From contig NZ_FNMV01000003.1 in assembly GCF_900106645.1 (NCBI RefSeq), positions 232,238-296,237 on the forward strand: a DNA stretch of 64,000 nt, read 5' to 3'. A program made the position numbers and the translations under genes. Origin of the DNA: Flavobacterium degerlachei. Its GTDB lineage: Bacteria; Bacteroidota; Bacteroidia; Flavobacteriales; Flavobacteriaceae. The notes beneath the pieces were generated by a model. It was given only the letters and a program-made list of their open reading frames with translations. It was not told the origin of the DNA and did no database searches. Each line of letters begins with the position of its first letter. Position 1 is the first letter of the stretch. Positions 19,085 to 28,954 of the stretch are shown piece after piece.

Positions 19085-19128
19085 AAAAAAATAGACAATC
19101 TACCTTCTGGTATTTTGTCTATTTTTTT
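19085..19128 (+). terminator. Rho-independent terminator
   Basis: The stem AAAATAGACAA / TTGTCTATTTT carries a 16-base loop and T tract after the amidohydrolase pair. Confidence 0.75.
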
Positions 19129-19331
19129 GTGGAATCTATTTACTAGCTTCTATTTGGAATGTATTTGCTAATGCCAATATTAACAAATTCTAATTTAATT
19201 AAAACATTTAAAGACACCCGTAAATAAAAGGAGTTAAATTATAAAATATGAAAAATTAAGCAAATTAGCTCATTTTAATCGGGGGGTGTTGAATTATTTT
19301 ATATTTTTACGCGAAATTAAACCTAAAAACA

Positions 19332-20636
19332 ATGAGAAAAATTATTTTAAGCGTGATACTAATCACACTTTTGGTCTTAACAATCTGTACTAATTTCATG
19401 TTTCCAGAAACTCCAATTCCTTTAGAAGAGGTTAAGTTTGACACAGGAGATACCGCATGGATGATTGTAGCTACAGCACTAGTTTTAATAATGACTCCTG
19501 GATTGGGTTTCTTTTATGGAGGAATGGTAGGTAAAAAAAATGTTATTAGCACCATGTTACAAAGTTTCATGGCAATGATTATTGTTACTATACTTTGGGT
19601 AATTGTTGGATTTAGTTTATCATTTGGAACTTCAATTGGAGGTATTATTGGTGATCCAAGTGATTATTTTATGTTTAATACTGTTGGAATAACAAGTGCT
19701 TGGGGAACAATTCCATTTATGTTATTTGCTTTATTTCAAGCAAAATTTGCGGTAATTACTCCTGCCTTAATTACAGGAGCTTTTGCCGAAAGAATTCGTT
19801 TTTGGGCTTATATGTTATTTATGGTTTTATTTATCCTTTTCATTTATACTCCTTTATGTCATATGACTTGGCACGAAGACGGCTTATTATATAAAATGGG
19901 GGTATTGGATTTCGCAGGAGGAACAGTAGTTCATATGTCTGCTGGATGGGCAGCATTAGCTGGGGCCATGTTTCTAGGAAAAAGAAAAGGTCAAAAATCA
20001 AATCCCGCTCGTATCACATACGTATTGTTAGGAACTGGATTATTATGGTTCGGTTGGTTCGGATTTAATGCAGGTTCTGCGCTTGCCGCAAATGGTTTAG
20101 CTGCACAAGCTTTAGGAACAACCACTGTAGCTGCGGCAGCTGCTGGAATGGCATGGGTTTTCTTCGATAAAATTCTAGGACATAAAATTTCTGCGATGGG
20201 AACATGTATTGGTACAGTTGTAGGTCTGGTTGCTATAACTCCAGCAGCAGGATTTGTAAGTATTCCAAACGCCCTTTTCATAGGTGTATTCAGTAGTATT
20301 GTAAGTAATATTATGGTGACTAAATTCCATAAAGGTAAAATTGATGATGCTTTAGATGTATTTGCTTGTCACGGTGTAGGTGGTATGACTGGAATGCTTT
20401 TAACTGGTGTTTTTGCATCGAAAGCAATAAATCCAGCAGTTACAGATCAAGGACTTATCTTTGGTGAAACCACTTTATTTATTAACCAATTGACAGCATT
20501 AGTAATCGTATCTGTTTTTGCATTTACTGCATCCTATTTTCTTTTCTTTATCGTGAATAAAATCACTCCTCTTAGAGTTAGTGAAGACAGAGAAGAGTTA
20601 GGTTTAGATATCTCCCAACATGGTGAGTACTTGTAA
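19332..20636 (+). CDS. amt: Ammonium transporter (Amt family)
   Basis: This 434-residue inner-membrane channel for NH4+/NH3 has an N-terminal hydrophobic stretch that may be a cleaved signal, then 11 membrane segments. Family marks are MTPGLGFFYGGMVG, TGAFAERIRFWAY, GGTVVHMSAGWAAL (first pore His) and FACHGVGGMTGMLLTG (second pore His). Length is normal. No glnB/glnK gene is adjacent, unlike the common amt-glnK pairing. A promoter-like TATATTTT lies about 25 bases before the start, and a perfect hairpin follows the stop. Confidence 0.95.
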   Translation: MRKIILSVILITLLVLTICTNFMFPETPIPLEEVKFDTGDTAWMIVATALVLIMTPGLGFFYGGMVGKKNVISTMLQSFMAMIIVTILWVIVGFSLSFGTSIGGIIGDPSDYFMFNTVGITSAWGTIPFMLFALFQAKFAVITPALITGAFAERIRFWAYMLFMVLFILFIYTPLCHMTWHEDGLLYKMGVLDFAGGTVVHMSAGWAALAGAMFLGKRKGQKSNPARITYVLLGTGLLWFGWFGFNAGSALAANGLAAQALGTTTVAAAAAGMAWVFFDKILGHKISAMGTCIGTVVGLVAITPAAGFVSIPNALFIGVFSSIVSNIMVTKFHKGKIDDALDVFACHGVGGMTGMLLTGVFASKAINPAVTDQGLIFGETTLFINQLTALVIVSVFAFTASYFLFFIVNKITPLRVSEDREELGLDISQHGEYL

Positions 20637-20658
20637 ACTTACTTAATAATTAAAACCA

Positions 20659-20690
20659 GAAGAGGCTGTCAATGACAGCCTCTTCCTTTT
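20659..20690. terminator. Bidirectional terminator between amt and dsbD
   Basis: The perfect 13-bp inverted repeat GAAGAGGCTGTCA / TGACAGCCTCTTC lies between convergent genes, with T-rich flanks in both reading directions. Confidence 0.82.
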
Positions 20691-20711
20691 TATATAAATC
20701 TAAATATTTTT

Positions 20712-22748
20712 TTATTTCTTATAGTTTGAAATCCCTGTTTTTAGCCAAGTCTCATATTCTTCTAATGAAACATAACTTATCGTTGGAGCATCTATATTTA
20801 GATTATTCCCCTCTAGATCTGTTAAAACATATAAAGGCTGCGTATTCGTTTTATATTTAGATATCATAAAGTCCGTCCACTTATCCCCTATTGTTTCAAT
20901 CTCTGAACCAGTTGTTTTAGATACAAATTGTTCGCTTTCAGGCAAATCTCGTTTATCATCTACATACAAAGAAATAAGTACTACTTCATTGTTTAGAATG
21001 GGTAATATCTTTGGATCAGACCAAACATTATTTTCCATTTTTCTGCAATTCACACAGGCATAACCTGTAAAGTCAAGCATGATGGGCTTATTGACTGATT
21101 TGGCGTAAGCCAAGCCCTTATCATAATCATCAAAAACAATAATTCCATGCGGGCCACTTTTAGCGCCGTCGGGCAAAATAGCTGCTGGAGCATTCCCTCC
21201 AGAACCACCTACTCCAAAAGGACTTTCGCTATATTCTATTGAAGGAGGAAATGCATTGATTAATTTCAAAGGCGCTCCCCAAAGTCCTGGGATTAGATAA
21301 ATGGTAAAACTTAATACAAGCAGTCCTGTAAGCAATCTTCCTACCGAAAGATGAGTTAATGGACTATCGTGCGGCAAAGTGATTTTTCCAAATAAATAAA
21401 AGGCCAACGTTCCAAAAATAGCAATCCAAATAGCTAAGAAAACTTCTCTTTCTAATAAATGTAATTGTAATACTAAATCAGCATTCGATAAGAATTTGAA
21501 CGCTAAGGCTAGTTCAAGGAATCCTAATACCACTTTAACGGTGTTCAACCATCCACCAGATTTTGGTAGAGAATGTAACCATCCTGGGAACATGGCAAAA
21601 AGCATAAATGGTAAGGCTAAAGCCAATGAAAAACCAAACATACCTACAATAGGTGCAATTCCACCTTTAGAAGCTGCTTCAACCAATAATGTTCCTACAA
21701 TAGGACCTGTACAAGAAAAGGATACAATTGCCAAAGCCAAAGCCATAAACAATATTCCAATCATACCTCCTCTATCAGCTTGATTATCTACTTTGTTTGC
21801 CCATGAATTAGGAAGCATAATTTCGAAAGCTCCTAAGAATGAAGCTGCAAAAACAACTAACAAAACAAAAAACAGTAAATTAAACCAAACATTGGTAGAC
21901 AATGCATTCAGTGCATCAGCACCAAAAACCCAGGTTACCACAAATCCTAACATTACATAAATAACAATAATCGCTATACCGTAAATAACAGCATTTCTTA
22001 TCCCCTTAGCCCTGCTTTTACTTTGCTTCGTAAAAAAACTTACGGTCATAGGAATCATAGGAAAAACGCAAGGTGTCAACAAAGCCGCAAAACCTGAAAG
22101 GAAAGCGATAAAAAAGATAGACCATAATCCTCTTTTAGTATCCATATTTTTGGCTTCAACTACTATTTGTTCAGGAGCAGCTACCATAACGTTACTAGCA
22201 CCAAGACTTGGAACAAGTGAATCTACATTTGTCGAATCTACCATTTCTACGGTTTCCACAATTGGTTTTTCTACCGTTGGTGCACTGCTTACAATTGCAT
22301 CTGCTGGAATGGAAAAAGTAAACTTTTTCTCTAAATTGATACAAACTTCTTTACAAACCTGATAATTTAATTCGGCTTCAATTTTTGCCGTCTTCGTATT
22401 GGTTACATGAATTATCTGCTGAATTTGAGCCTTGTTCTGAAAATAAGTTTCGTCAACTTCAAAAATATCATTGTAGGCCGTTTTTGTTTTACTCTCTTTG
22501 GCTTTGCCAACAAGACTAAAATTACCTTTTTGATTTTTAAAAATTACTTCCAATGCTAATGGTCCGCCATCAGGAGTAAATTGGGAATACATATGCCAAT
22601 CTTTTTCGATAACTCCGTTAAATGTCAGAATGTAAGTATTGTCAGATTTCTTTTCAATTTTAGTGGTCCATTTTACGGGATCTAATATTTGAGAATTTAC
22701 ATTGGCAAAAGCCAAAACTGCAAGCAGTAAAAAAATAATTTTCTTCAT
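20712..22748 (-). CDS. dsbD: Thiol:disulfide interchange protein DsbD
   Basis: This 678-residue inner-membrane protein carries electrons from cytoplasmic thioredoxin to the periplasm. After a signal peptide comes an N-terminal DsbD domain (about 20-150) with the redox pair CKEVC. A CcdA-like membrane domain holds cysteines in LLTPCVFPMIPMT and VSFSCTGPIVG. The C-terminal thioredoxin-like domain has CVNC in GYACVNCRKMENNVW. All three cysteine pairs are present, so the full relay should work. The ATG shares its A with the tilS stop codon (TAATG), so the two are translationally coupled. Confidence 0.93.
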   Translation of the reverse strand: MKKIIFLLLAVLAFANVNSQILDPVKWTTKIEKKSDNTYILTFNGVIEKDWHMYSQFTPDGGPLALEVIFKNQKGNFSLVGKAKESKTKTAYNDIFEVDETYFQNKAQIQQIIHVTNTKTAKIEAELNYQVCKEVCINLEKKFTFSIPADAIVSSAPTVEKPIVETVEMVDSTNVDSLVPSLGASNVMVAAPEQIVVEAKNMDTKRGLWSIFFIAFLSGFAALLTPCVFPMIPMTVSFFTKQSKSRAKGIRNAVIYGIAIIVIYVMLGFVVTWVFGADALNALSTNVWFNLLFFVLLVVFAASFLGAFEIMLPNSWANKVDNQADRGGMIGILFMALALAIVSFSCTGPIVGTLLVEAASKGGIAPIVGMFGFSLALALPFMLFAMFPGWLHSLPKSGGWLNTVKVVLGFLELALAFKFLSNADLVLQLHLLEREVFLAIWIAIFGTLAFYLFGKITLPHDSPLTHLSVGRLLTGLLVLSFTIYLIPGLWGAPLKLINAFPPSIEYSESPFGVGGSGGNAPAAILPDGAKSGPHGIIVFDDYDKGLAYAKSVNKPIMLDFTGYACVNCRKMENNVWSDPKILPILNNEVVLISLYVDDKRDLPESEQFVSKTTGSEIETIGDKWTDFMISKYKTNTQPLYVLTDLEGNNLNIDAPTISYVSLEEYETWLKTGISNYKK

Positions 22749-24058
22749 TATTCTAGTTGTATTTTTAATATGTTTTGAGTGGCATCGCCTACTCTAAATC
22801 GCTCATCTTGTCGGATTCCTACAATCCAGACAATTGTTTCGCCTGAACATAAAATCCAAACGTTTTCTTTTTCGATCAGTGATAATTTCTCATCTTTAAA
22901 AAGCTTGCTCACTTTTTTAGATTTTCCTTCCATTCCAAAAGGTTGAAAATAATCACCTTGCCTCCAACGGCGCAAAACCAAAGGAAACTGTAACTGATCC
23001 CGATCAACAAATATAGCGGTATTTAAAGCAACTGAAATGTTAGATACCTTACAAAATGTAAGATTTAAGGGAATATTAACTTCCCTGGTATCCTTGGCAA
23101 TAAAATACTCCTTTTCCTCGATTTCAGTATTTATCGGACATAAGATTAAGAAATCCCTGTCTTTCAGTAAACGAAAGTTGGGCGCAAAAACCTGCTTTCC
23201 AGACTGACTATCAACTAAGTCATATACATCATCCCAAGCTAAAAATCCAAATTCATGCAGCCATTGGTATAAATAAGACTGATAATTAGGCAGTTTTCTT
23301 AATTGATTTAAATCGAAACGTATTTCCTCTTCTTCTTGCTTTGCCACCTGCTGATACACCATAATCGAAGCATCTTCGACCATTTGCTGTGATTCCTGCA
23401 GGAAAGACTGTGTTTTTTGAAATGAAGAAATAAATTGTGGGTTAAGTTCTTTTAATAGTGGAACTAAATCGTGACGGATTTTGTTTCGCAAATATTTATC
23501 TGAGGCATTACTGCTGTCTTCTCTCCACTTAATTTCATTATCATTAGCATATTTTGCAATTTCCTCGCGAGAAAAAAGCAATAAGGGTCGGATAATTTTA
23601 TCATTTTGCTCTGGAATTCCGACTAAGCCTTCTAAGCCTGTGCCTCTACTTAAATTAATTAAAAACGTTTCTATATTATCATCAGCATGATGGCCAGTGA
23701 GAATATAGTCATAGTTTTCAGTTTCTAAAAGTTCGTAAAACCAATTGTAACGCAAATCACGAGCCGCCACTTGTGTGGAGAGTTTATAATCTTTGGCGAA
23801 AGCCTCCGTATCAAATTGTGTCACAAAAATCGGGATTTCATTCTCTTCTGCATACTCCTGGACAAAATTCTGATCCCCAAAACTTTCCATGCCTCTCAAC
23901 TGAAAATTACAATGAACAAGGGCAACATCATATTCTAATTTATGAAATAAATGAGCCATAATCATACTATCCAAGCCTCCGCTGGTAGCCAGTAAAAGCT
24001 TTTTGTTCTCTAAAAAAGGGAAGTTATGAGCAATATGATTTTTGAGTTTATCTAACAT
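22748..24058 (-). CDS. tilS: tRNA(Ile)-lysidine synthase
   Basis: This 436-residue essential cytoplasmic enzyme converts C34 of the tRNA-Ile CAU anticodon to lysidine, using ATP and lysine. The PP-loop motif LLATSGGLDSM lies at about residues 22-32. HCNFQLRG and the TGHHADDNIETFLINLSRG segment are typical of TilS. The C-terminal domain contains the late substrate-binding RRWRQGDYFQPFGMEGKSKK stretch. Length is normal. It lies 47 bases after pabB and overlaps dsbD by one base, making a three-gene minus-strand unit. Confidence 0.94.
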   Translation of the reverse strand: MLDKLKNHIAHNFPFLENKKLLLATSGGLDSMIMAHLFHKLEYDVALVHCNFQLRGMESFGDQNFVQEYAEENEIPIFVTQFDTEAFAKDYKLSTQVAARDLRYNWFYELLETENYDYILTGHHADDNIETFLINLSRGTGLEGLVGIPEQNDKIIRPLLLFSREEIAKYANDNEIKWREDSSNASDKYLRNKIRHDLVPLLKELNPQFISSFQKTQSFLQESQQMVEDASIMVYQQVAKQEEEEIRFDLNQLRKLPNYQSYLYQWLHEFGFLAWDDVYDLVDSQSGKQVFAPNFRLLKDRDFLILCPINTEIEEKEYFIAKDTREVNIPLNLTFCKVSNISVALNTAIFVDRDQLQFPLVLRRWRQGDYFQPFGMEGKSKKVSKLFKDEKLSLIEKENVWILCSGETIVWIVGIRQDERFRVGDATQNILKIQLE

Positions 24059-24105
24059 TCTTCAAAAATAAAGATTAAAATCTGAAATAGATTTATGAAT
24101 TTCAC

Positions 24106-25392
24106 TTATTCTAAGACTTCTCGCATTGCTTTTGCTTTAAGCAAACATTCTTCATATTCCTTTTCAGGAGATGATAGAGATGTTATGGCGCTTCCTACAG
24201 AAAACGAGACATATTTCTTTTCTTGATTGTACAAAATACTGCGTATTACTACATTAAAATCAAAGTCGCCATCTGGAGTAAAGTAACCAACTGCACCGCT
24301 GTATAAACCCCGCTTTGTTTCCTCGAGTTCTTCAATTATCTTCATCGCAGAGATCTTAGGTGCACCTGTCATACTTCCCATGGGGAAAGTAGTCTTTATG
24401 GTATCAACAGCAGCGTATTGCGGGTCTATTTTTGAAGTAACCGTCGAGATCATCTGATGTACCTGCATAAAGGAGTAAATGCCGCATAACTCTTGTACTT
24501 CAACAGAACCTTTTTGTGCGGTATGCGATAAGTCATTTCGAACCAAGTCAGTAATCATAATATTCTCTGCACGTTCTTTTGGGTCTGATGCTAATTGGAT
24601 TTTCGCCTTTTCATCGTCTATCGCATCTGAAAATCGTTTTGCAGTCCCTTTTATTGGTTGTGATAGTAACGAGTCAGCTTGCTTTTTTAAATAGCGTTCT
24701 GGTGATGCTGACAATAGGAAATGCGTATTATTTTTAAAAAAAACGGCAAATGGAGCTTGTGAAATTTCATTCAGTTTCTCATATTTTTCTAAAGGATTTA
24801 TAGTCGCATTTTCGGCATAAAATTCCATGCAAAAATTAGCCTCATACAAATCACCATGATGGATACGGTCCAACATTTTGTCTACTTTTTTAAGGTAATT
24901 TTCCTTGCTAATTCTTTGAATAATATTTACTACAGGTTCTTTTTCTTCATTAAAGGGAAGAATTTTAAGAATTTCAGCAAAGTCTTCTTCAACTTCATCA
25001 TCACACATATTGAGATATTGAATTTCCAGTTGGTTCCCTTTTAACAAAAATATTTTTTTAGGTTGAAAGAAAAACAAGTCGGGAAAATCTAAACCATCAA
25101 AATTGCTGGATTGCAACGGCTCAACGTCATTTTTTAAATCATATGATAAATAACCAAAAACCCAGTCTTTGGTGGTTTGTTGGTATTGTTTTAAATCTTC
25201 AAAAGCATTGTGAGTATCTGTTTTTATTGAAGTAAATGCATCTACAGCTAGCAGACAATTATAATTTGAATACTGTTGGGGATAATCATTACTGTCCAGA
25301 AAAATAATTTCACGGAATTGTTGCGACCAAATTAAAAGTTGTTTTTTGAACAATATTGGGTCTAAAATGTGCTTGTGAATTGAAGTTCTCAA
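24106..25392 (-). CDS. pabB: Aminodeoxychorismate synthase component I
   Basis: This 428-residue chorismate-binding enzyme makes 4-amino-4-deoxychorismate for folate. The conserved C-terminal half has FLLSASPERYLK, QPIKGTAKR, RAENIMITDLVRNDL, the TFPMGSMTGAPKI core and a final GSAITSLSSPEKEYEE. The N-terminal part is shorter and more variable than in TrpE, and the KGT form of the motif favours PabB over anthranilate synthase. No amidotransferase (PabA) or lyase (PabC) gene is adjacent. It heads the pabB-tilS-dsbD unit. Confidence 0.88.
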   Translation of the reverse strand: MRTSIHKHILDPILFKKQLLIWSQQFREIIFLDSNDYPQQYSNYNCLLAVDAFTSIKTDTHNAFEDLKQYQQTTKDWVFGYLSYDLKNDVEPLQSSNFDGLDFPDLFFFQPKKIFLLKGNQLEIQYLNMCDDEVEEDFAEILKILPFNEEKEPVVNIIQRISKENYLKKVDKMLDRIHHGDLYEANFCMEFYAENATINPLEKYEKLNEISQAPFAVFFKNNTHFLLSASPERYLKKQADSLLSQPIKGTAKRFSDAIDDEKAKIQLASDPKERAENIMITDLVRNDLSHTAQKGSVEVQELCGIYSFMQVHQMISTVTSKIDPQYAAVDTIKTTFPMGSMTGAPKISAMKIIEELEETKRGLYSGAVGYFTPDGDFDFNVVIRSILYNQEKKYVSFSVGSAITSLSSPEKEYEECLLKAKAMREVLE

Positions 25393-25413
25393 AAATTATT
25401 TATTTTTAAAATC

Positions 25414-25421
25414 CAAAATTA
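25414..25421 (-). promoter_or_regulatory. Putative -7 box of pabB
   Basis: Read on the minus strand this is TAATTTTG, a full match to TAnnTTTG, 22 bases before the pabB start codon. Confidence 0.45.
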
Positions 25422-25638
25422 CGATAAAAAAAAACCTTTAATATCTCATTATAAGAAAAATCAGCCGATATTTTTCGTAAATTTACAATAACGTGCTGTC
25501 TCTAAAGCATTTCAACATACCAAATCGAATACATAGTTTTTCTAATAAAGGGGTAGCATTGGGAACTATTTAATAGGAATGAAAGTGAATTTCCAGAATA
25601 TCACATTTTAGTCGTTTAACCAATAAAACCTAAATACT

Positions 25639-26016
25639 ATGAAAATCGCAACCATTATTGTTCGAACCCTTCTCGGTCTTTTGTTTCTTTATACCTCTGT
25701 CAGTTACTTTTTTCATCTTAATCCAGAACCGGCTTCTACAGGGGAATTTAAAGCCTTCCAACTTGGATTAGTCGCCTCTACTTATTTATTTCCTTTGGCA
25801 AAATCAATAGAGTTTTTATGCGGATTATCATTTGTTACAGGAAAATTCACAACGTTAGCAAACCTTGTTATTTTTCCTGTAACTCTAAATATTCTATTAA
25901 TCAACTATTTCTTAACGCCAGACAATCTACCATTAGCCATATTTGTATTTGTAGGGAATTTATTGTTAATATTTGCCCACTGGGAAAACTATAAAGGACT
26001 GTTTAAAATGGATTAA
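25639..26016 (+). CDS. DoxX-like membrane protein
   Basis: This 125-residue protein has four hydrophobic segments (about 5-22, 45-66, 70-90, 96-118). It opens with IVRTLLGLLFLYTSVSYFFHL and has a KSIEFLCGLSFVTGKFTTLA loop, both in the style of small DoxX/DoxD membrane proteins. The function of these short Bacteroidota members is not known; a role in quinone or redox homeostasis is only a family-level guess. It is a single gene, with a strong terminator shared with the convergent lipocalin gene. Confidence 0.75.
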   Translation: MKIATIIVRTLLGLLFLYTSVSYFFHLNPEPASTGEFKAFQLGLVASTYLFPLAKSIEFLCGLSFVTGKFTTLANLVIFPVTLNILLINYFLTPDNLPLAIFVFVGNLLLIFAHWENYKGLFKMD

Positions 26017-26037
26017 GTCCTTTTAAAAGAACATATC

Positions 26038-26075
26038 AAAAAAAGAAACCCGCTACATGAGCGGGTTTCTTTTTT
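26038..26075. terminator. Bidirectional terminator
   Basis: The stem AAGAAACCCGCT / AGCGGGTTTCTT with loop ACATG is flanked by A and T runs between two convergent genes. Confidence 0.9.
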
Positions 26076-26103
26076 GGCGTAAAAAATCGAATTTTAATTT
26101 AAA

Positions 26104-26640
26104 TTATTTATCATGTTCTACCCAGATTAAGTCGGCTGTATTATACCCAATATCTTGTGCTTTTTTCAAATAAACATCCTTAATTTCTTCTGGAATTGAT
26201 GTTTCTCGAGATAAAATCCATAAATATTCAAGGCTTCCTCCTGCAATCAAAGCGTATTTATAGTCTTTATCAATAGCAATAACATTATAACCCCCATAAA
26301 AAGGGCCAAAGAAAGACACTTTTAACATTGCTATCTTTTCGTCACCTACAAACTTGGCTTTACCAATACTTTGCTTCCATTCCTGCTTTTTATAATCATA
26401 ACCTTTGTTATCTACTTTAATCATTCCATTCTCTTTGATGGAATATTCTGCAGTAGTATTATTTAAACCTCTTTCATATTTAAAATCTAACCTAGCAATT
26501 TCATACCATTTACCTAAATATTTTTCTTTATCGAAATGATCAACTGCTTTTGCTTTTTCTGGAATGGTTTTGCTTGAGCAGGAATTAAGAAGAACAACAC
26601 CTACTAAAATTAACCCACCTAATAAGTATCTCTTTTTCAT
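26104..26640 (-). CDS. blc: Lipocalin family lipoprotein (Blc-like)
   Basis: This 178-residue outer-membrane lipocalin probably binds fatty acids or lysophospholipids. The signal sequence MKKRYLLGGLILVGVVLLNSC ends at a lipobox Cys. Next comes the lipocalin hallmark YLGKWYEIARLDFKYERG and the LYWILSRET-like strand LEYLWILSRETSIP. The frame opens six codons earlier with a TTG at 26658. A -7 box overlaps that extension, so the ATG at 26640 is the better start. Length is normal. Blc-type lipocalins often act in envelope stress and membrane repair. Confidence 0.9.
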   Translation of the reverse strand: MKKRYLLGGLILVGVVLLNSCSSKTIPEKAKAVDHFDKEKYLGKWYEIARLDFKYERGLNNTTAEYSIKENGMIKVDNKGYDYKKQEWKQSIGKAKFVGDEKIAMLKVSFFGPFYGGYNVIAIDKDYKYALIAGGSLEYLWILSRETSIPEEIKDVYLKKAQDIGYNTADLIWVEHDK

Positions 26641-26655
26641 CCTTTTTGTTTTTAA

Positions 26656-26663
26656 CAAAGATA
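26656..26663 (-). promoter_or_regulatory. Putative -7 box of the lipocalin gene
   Basis: On the minus strand it reads TATCTTTG. It lies 15 bases before the ATG at 26640, which gives a very short leader and supports that start. Confidence 0.5.
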
Positions 26664-26734
26664 ATAACGAATCGCTACTAATTATTTATATAATTCAAGC
26701 TGAACCTTATAAAATTATTTTTTTGTCCCAAAAA

Positions 26735-26766
26735 AAAACCGTCAAATAAAATTTGACGGTTTTCTT
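26735..26766 (-). terminator. Terminator of lpdA
   Basis: The stem ACCGTCAAAT / ATTTGACGGT with loop AAA is followed on the minus strand by a run of T. Confidence 0.85.
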
Positions 26767-26784
26767 AGTATAAATTATGTAACA

Positions 26785-28188
26785 CTAAACGTGTATTGCT
26801 CTATTTTCAGTAGCTGCTAATGCGGCTTCTTTTATTGCTTCTGCAAATGTAGGATGCGCATGCGACATTCTTGCAATATCTTCGGCAGATGCTTTGAATT
26901 CCATTGCAACAACTGCTTCAGCAATTAAATCGGCAGTTCTTGCACCAATCATGTGAACTCCAAGAACCTCATCCGTTTTTGCGTCAGCAAGGATTTTCAC
27001 AAAACCATCTAAATCTCCGCTTGCTCTAGCACGTCCTAATGCTTTGAAAGGAAAACTTCCTACTTTATACTCTACTCCAGAAGCTTTTAACTGCTCTTCC
27101 GTTTGTCCTACTGCAGCCACTTCTGGCCAAGTATAAACAACACCTGGAATCAAGTTATAATCAATATGTGGTTTTTGTCCAGCTAAGATTTCAGCAACCA
27201 TAGTTCCTTCTTCTTCCGCTTTGTGAGCTAACATCGCTCCACGAACTACATCACCAATTGCATAGATATTTGGAACATTAGTTTGTAAATGATCATTTAC
27301 TTCTACTTGTCCTCTATCTGAGATTTTCACACCTGCTTTATCTGCATTTAATCCATCAGTATAAGGACGACGCCCTACAGAAACTAATGAATAGTCTCCT
27401 TCTAACGTAATAGTTTCTCCTTTTGCATTATCTGCCTGAACTACTACACCATCACCATTTCTTTCAACAGATTTTACTTTATGAGAAACGTAGAACTTCA
27501 TTCCTTGTTTCTTTAAAACTTTTGTCAATTCTTTAGACAAAGAAGCATCCATTCCTGGAATAATTCGGTCCATATATTCCACTACTGAAACCTGAGCTCC
27601 AAGACGTAAATACACTTGACCTAATTCGATTCCAATTACACCACCACCAATAATAACAAGGTGTTTAGGCACTTCTTTTAATTTTAATGCTTCGGTAGAA
27701 GTAATAATTCTTTCTTTATCAATTTTGATAAAAGGCAAAGAAGATGGTTTTGAACCAGTTGCAATAATGATGTTTTTTGCTTCTACAGTTTCAGATGTCC
27801 CGTCTGCTTTTGCAACAGCAACATGAGTTGCATCAACAAAAGAACCCAAACCTTCTAGAACGGTAATTTTATTTTTGTCCATCAAATACTTAACTCCACC
27901 TGAAGTTTGGTCAACAACTGCTTGTTTACGAGCAACCATTTTCTCCAAATTTACTTTCACTTCACCAGAAACTTCAATTCCATGATCTGCAAAATGCGCT
28001 ATTTCAGCATAATGGTGGGAAGACGCCAACATTGCTTTTGAAGGAATACAACCTACATTTAGGCAAGTTCCACCAAGAGTTGAATATTTTTCGATAATTG
28101 CTGTTTTGAGACCTAGTTGCGCACAACGAATTGCTGCTACATATCCTCCTGGACCAGAACCAATAATGACTACGTCAAATGAACTCAT
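26785..28188 (-). CDS. lpdA: Dihydrolipoyl dehydrogenase (E3)
   Basis: This 467-residue FAD enzyme reoxidises dihydrolipoamide in 2-oxoacid dehydrogenase complexes and the glycine cleavage system. FAD motif VVIIGSGPGGYVAA lies at 6-19, the redox disulfide is in GGTCLNVGCIPSK (Cys42 and Cys47), the NAD motif is VIIGGGVIGIELG, and the catalytic His is in SHAHPTFAEAIKEA near the end. The frame opens 20 codons earlier, but the ATG at 28188 starts exactly where the family starts. No E1 or E2 gene is adjacent; it is a single gene with its own promoter and terminator. Confidence 0.95.
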   Translation of the reverse strand: MSSFDVVIIGSGPGGYVAAIRCAQLGLKTAIIEKYSTLGGTCLNVGCIPSKAMLASSHHYAEIAHFADHGIEVSGEVKVNLEKMVARKQAVVDQTSGGVKYLMDKNKITVLEGLGSFVDATHVAVAKADGTSETVEAKNIIIATGSKPSSLPFIKIDKERIITSTEALKLKEVPKHLVIIGGGVIGIELGQVYLRLGAQVSVVEYMDRIIPGMDASLSKELTKVLKKQGMKFYVSHKVKSVERNGDGVVVQADNAKGETITLEGDYSLVSVGRRPYTDGLNADKAGVKISDRGQVEVNDHLQTNVPNIYAIGDVVRGAMLAHKAEEEGTMVAEILAGQKPHIDYNLIPGVVYTWPEVAAVGQTEEQLKASGVEYKVGSFPFKALGRARASGDLDGFVKILADAKTDEVLGVHMIGARTADLIAEAVVAMEFKASAEDIARMSHAHPTFAEAIKEAALAATENRAIHV

Positions 28189-28261
28189 AGTATATTTTAT
28201 TTTGTGTTTATAGTTTGTTGTTTCTGATTTGTTGAAAACCAAGAACAAAAATTTTCTGATG

Positions 28262-28269
28262 CAAAAATA
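28262..28269 (-). promoter_or_regulatory. Putative -7 box of lpdA
   Basis: TATTTTTG on the minus strand gives a leader of about 65 bases to the ATG at 28188. The 307-base gap 28189-28495 holds no convincing gene, only a 23-codon frame at 28349 and a CTCGGAA/TTCCGAG inverted repeat at 28429-28469 after the lrp gene. Confidence 0.45.
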
Positions 28270-28495
28270 ATAATTTAAAATGCGAATCCGATGAATATTC
28301 GTTAATTAATACATATTATTTAGGCTTTTTTGTGTGATTTCTCGAAGAATGAAAAACAGAATGGACATTTACCTCATCTTGAAAAATTTCGAAGATAAAG
28401 ACAAATGGAAATTTAATTAGTGATAATTCTCGGAAGTATGGTTCTTGCTTTATTGCAAATAATTCCGAGCTTGTTATACCTCTTCAACTAATTTA

Positions 28496-28954
28496 CTAGA
28501 CAGGAACAACTGTTGTATTTTTAACTTCGCTAATCATAAAGGTACTTTGAGTACTGCCTATGTGTTGCAACGTAGTCAGCTTACTTACTAAAAACTCTCT
28601 ATAGGCTTCCATGTCCTTTACTACTATTTTGAGAATATAATCATAATCACCACTTACGTGAAAGCATTCTAACACCTCCGAAAGTTTAACTACTTCGCTT
28701 TCAAACTTAGTCAGAAATTCCTGAGAGTGCTGAATAAGCTTTAAATGACAAAAAACGACAAAACCCTTATCTACTTTCGATTTGTTGAGTAAGGCAACAT
28801 ATTGACCAATAACTCCTTCTCGCTCCAGTTTCTTTATGCGTTCATAGACCGCAGTGACCGAAAGATTTAGTTTCAAAGAAAGTTCCTTGGTCGTTTTTTT
28901 ACTATCGGTTTGCAATAACAGCAGTAATTTTTTATCTATTGAGTCCAATGTCAT
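28496..28954 (-). CDS. Lrp/AsnC family transcriptional regulator
   Basis: This 152-residue regulator has an N-terminal winged helix-turn-helix (LDSIDKKLLLLLQTDSKK, then LSLKLNLSVTAVYERIKKLE) and a C-terminal RAM/AsnC ligand domain with ECFHVSGDYDYILKI. Length is typical. Lrp-family proteins sense amino acids and often control a divergent gene. Here the divergent unit is marC plus a Cys/Met lyase, so methionine or a related amino acid is a reasonable effector guess. Confidence 0.9.
   Translation of the reverse strand: MTLDSIDKKLLLLLQTDSKKTTKELSLKLNLSVTAVYERIKKLEREGVIGQYVALLNKSKVDKGFVVFCHLKLIQHSQEFLTKFESEVVKLSEVLECFHVSGDYDYILKIVVKDMEAYREFLVSKLTTLQHIGSTQSTFMISEVKNTTVVPV

Noticed and set aside
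28349..28420. A 23-codon plus-strand frame in the lpdA-lrp spacer
   Set aside because: Too short to judge, no promoter or ribosome site stands out, and it runs antisense to the spacer transcripts.
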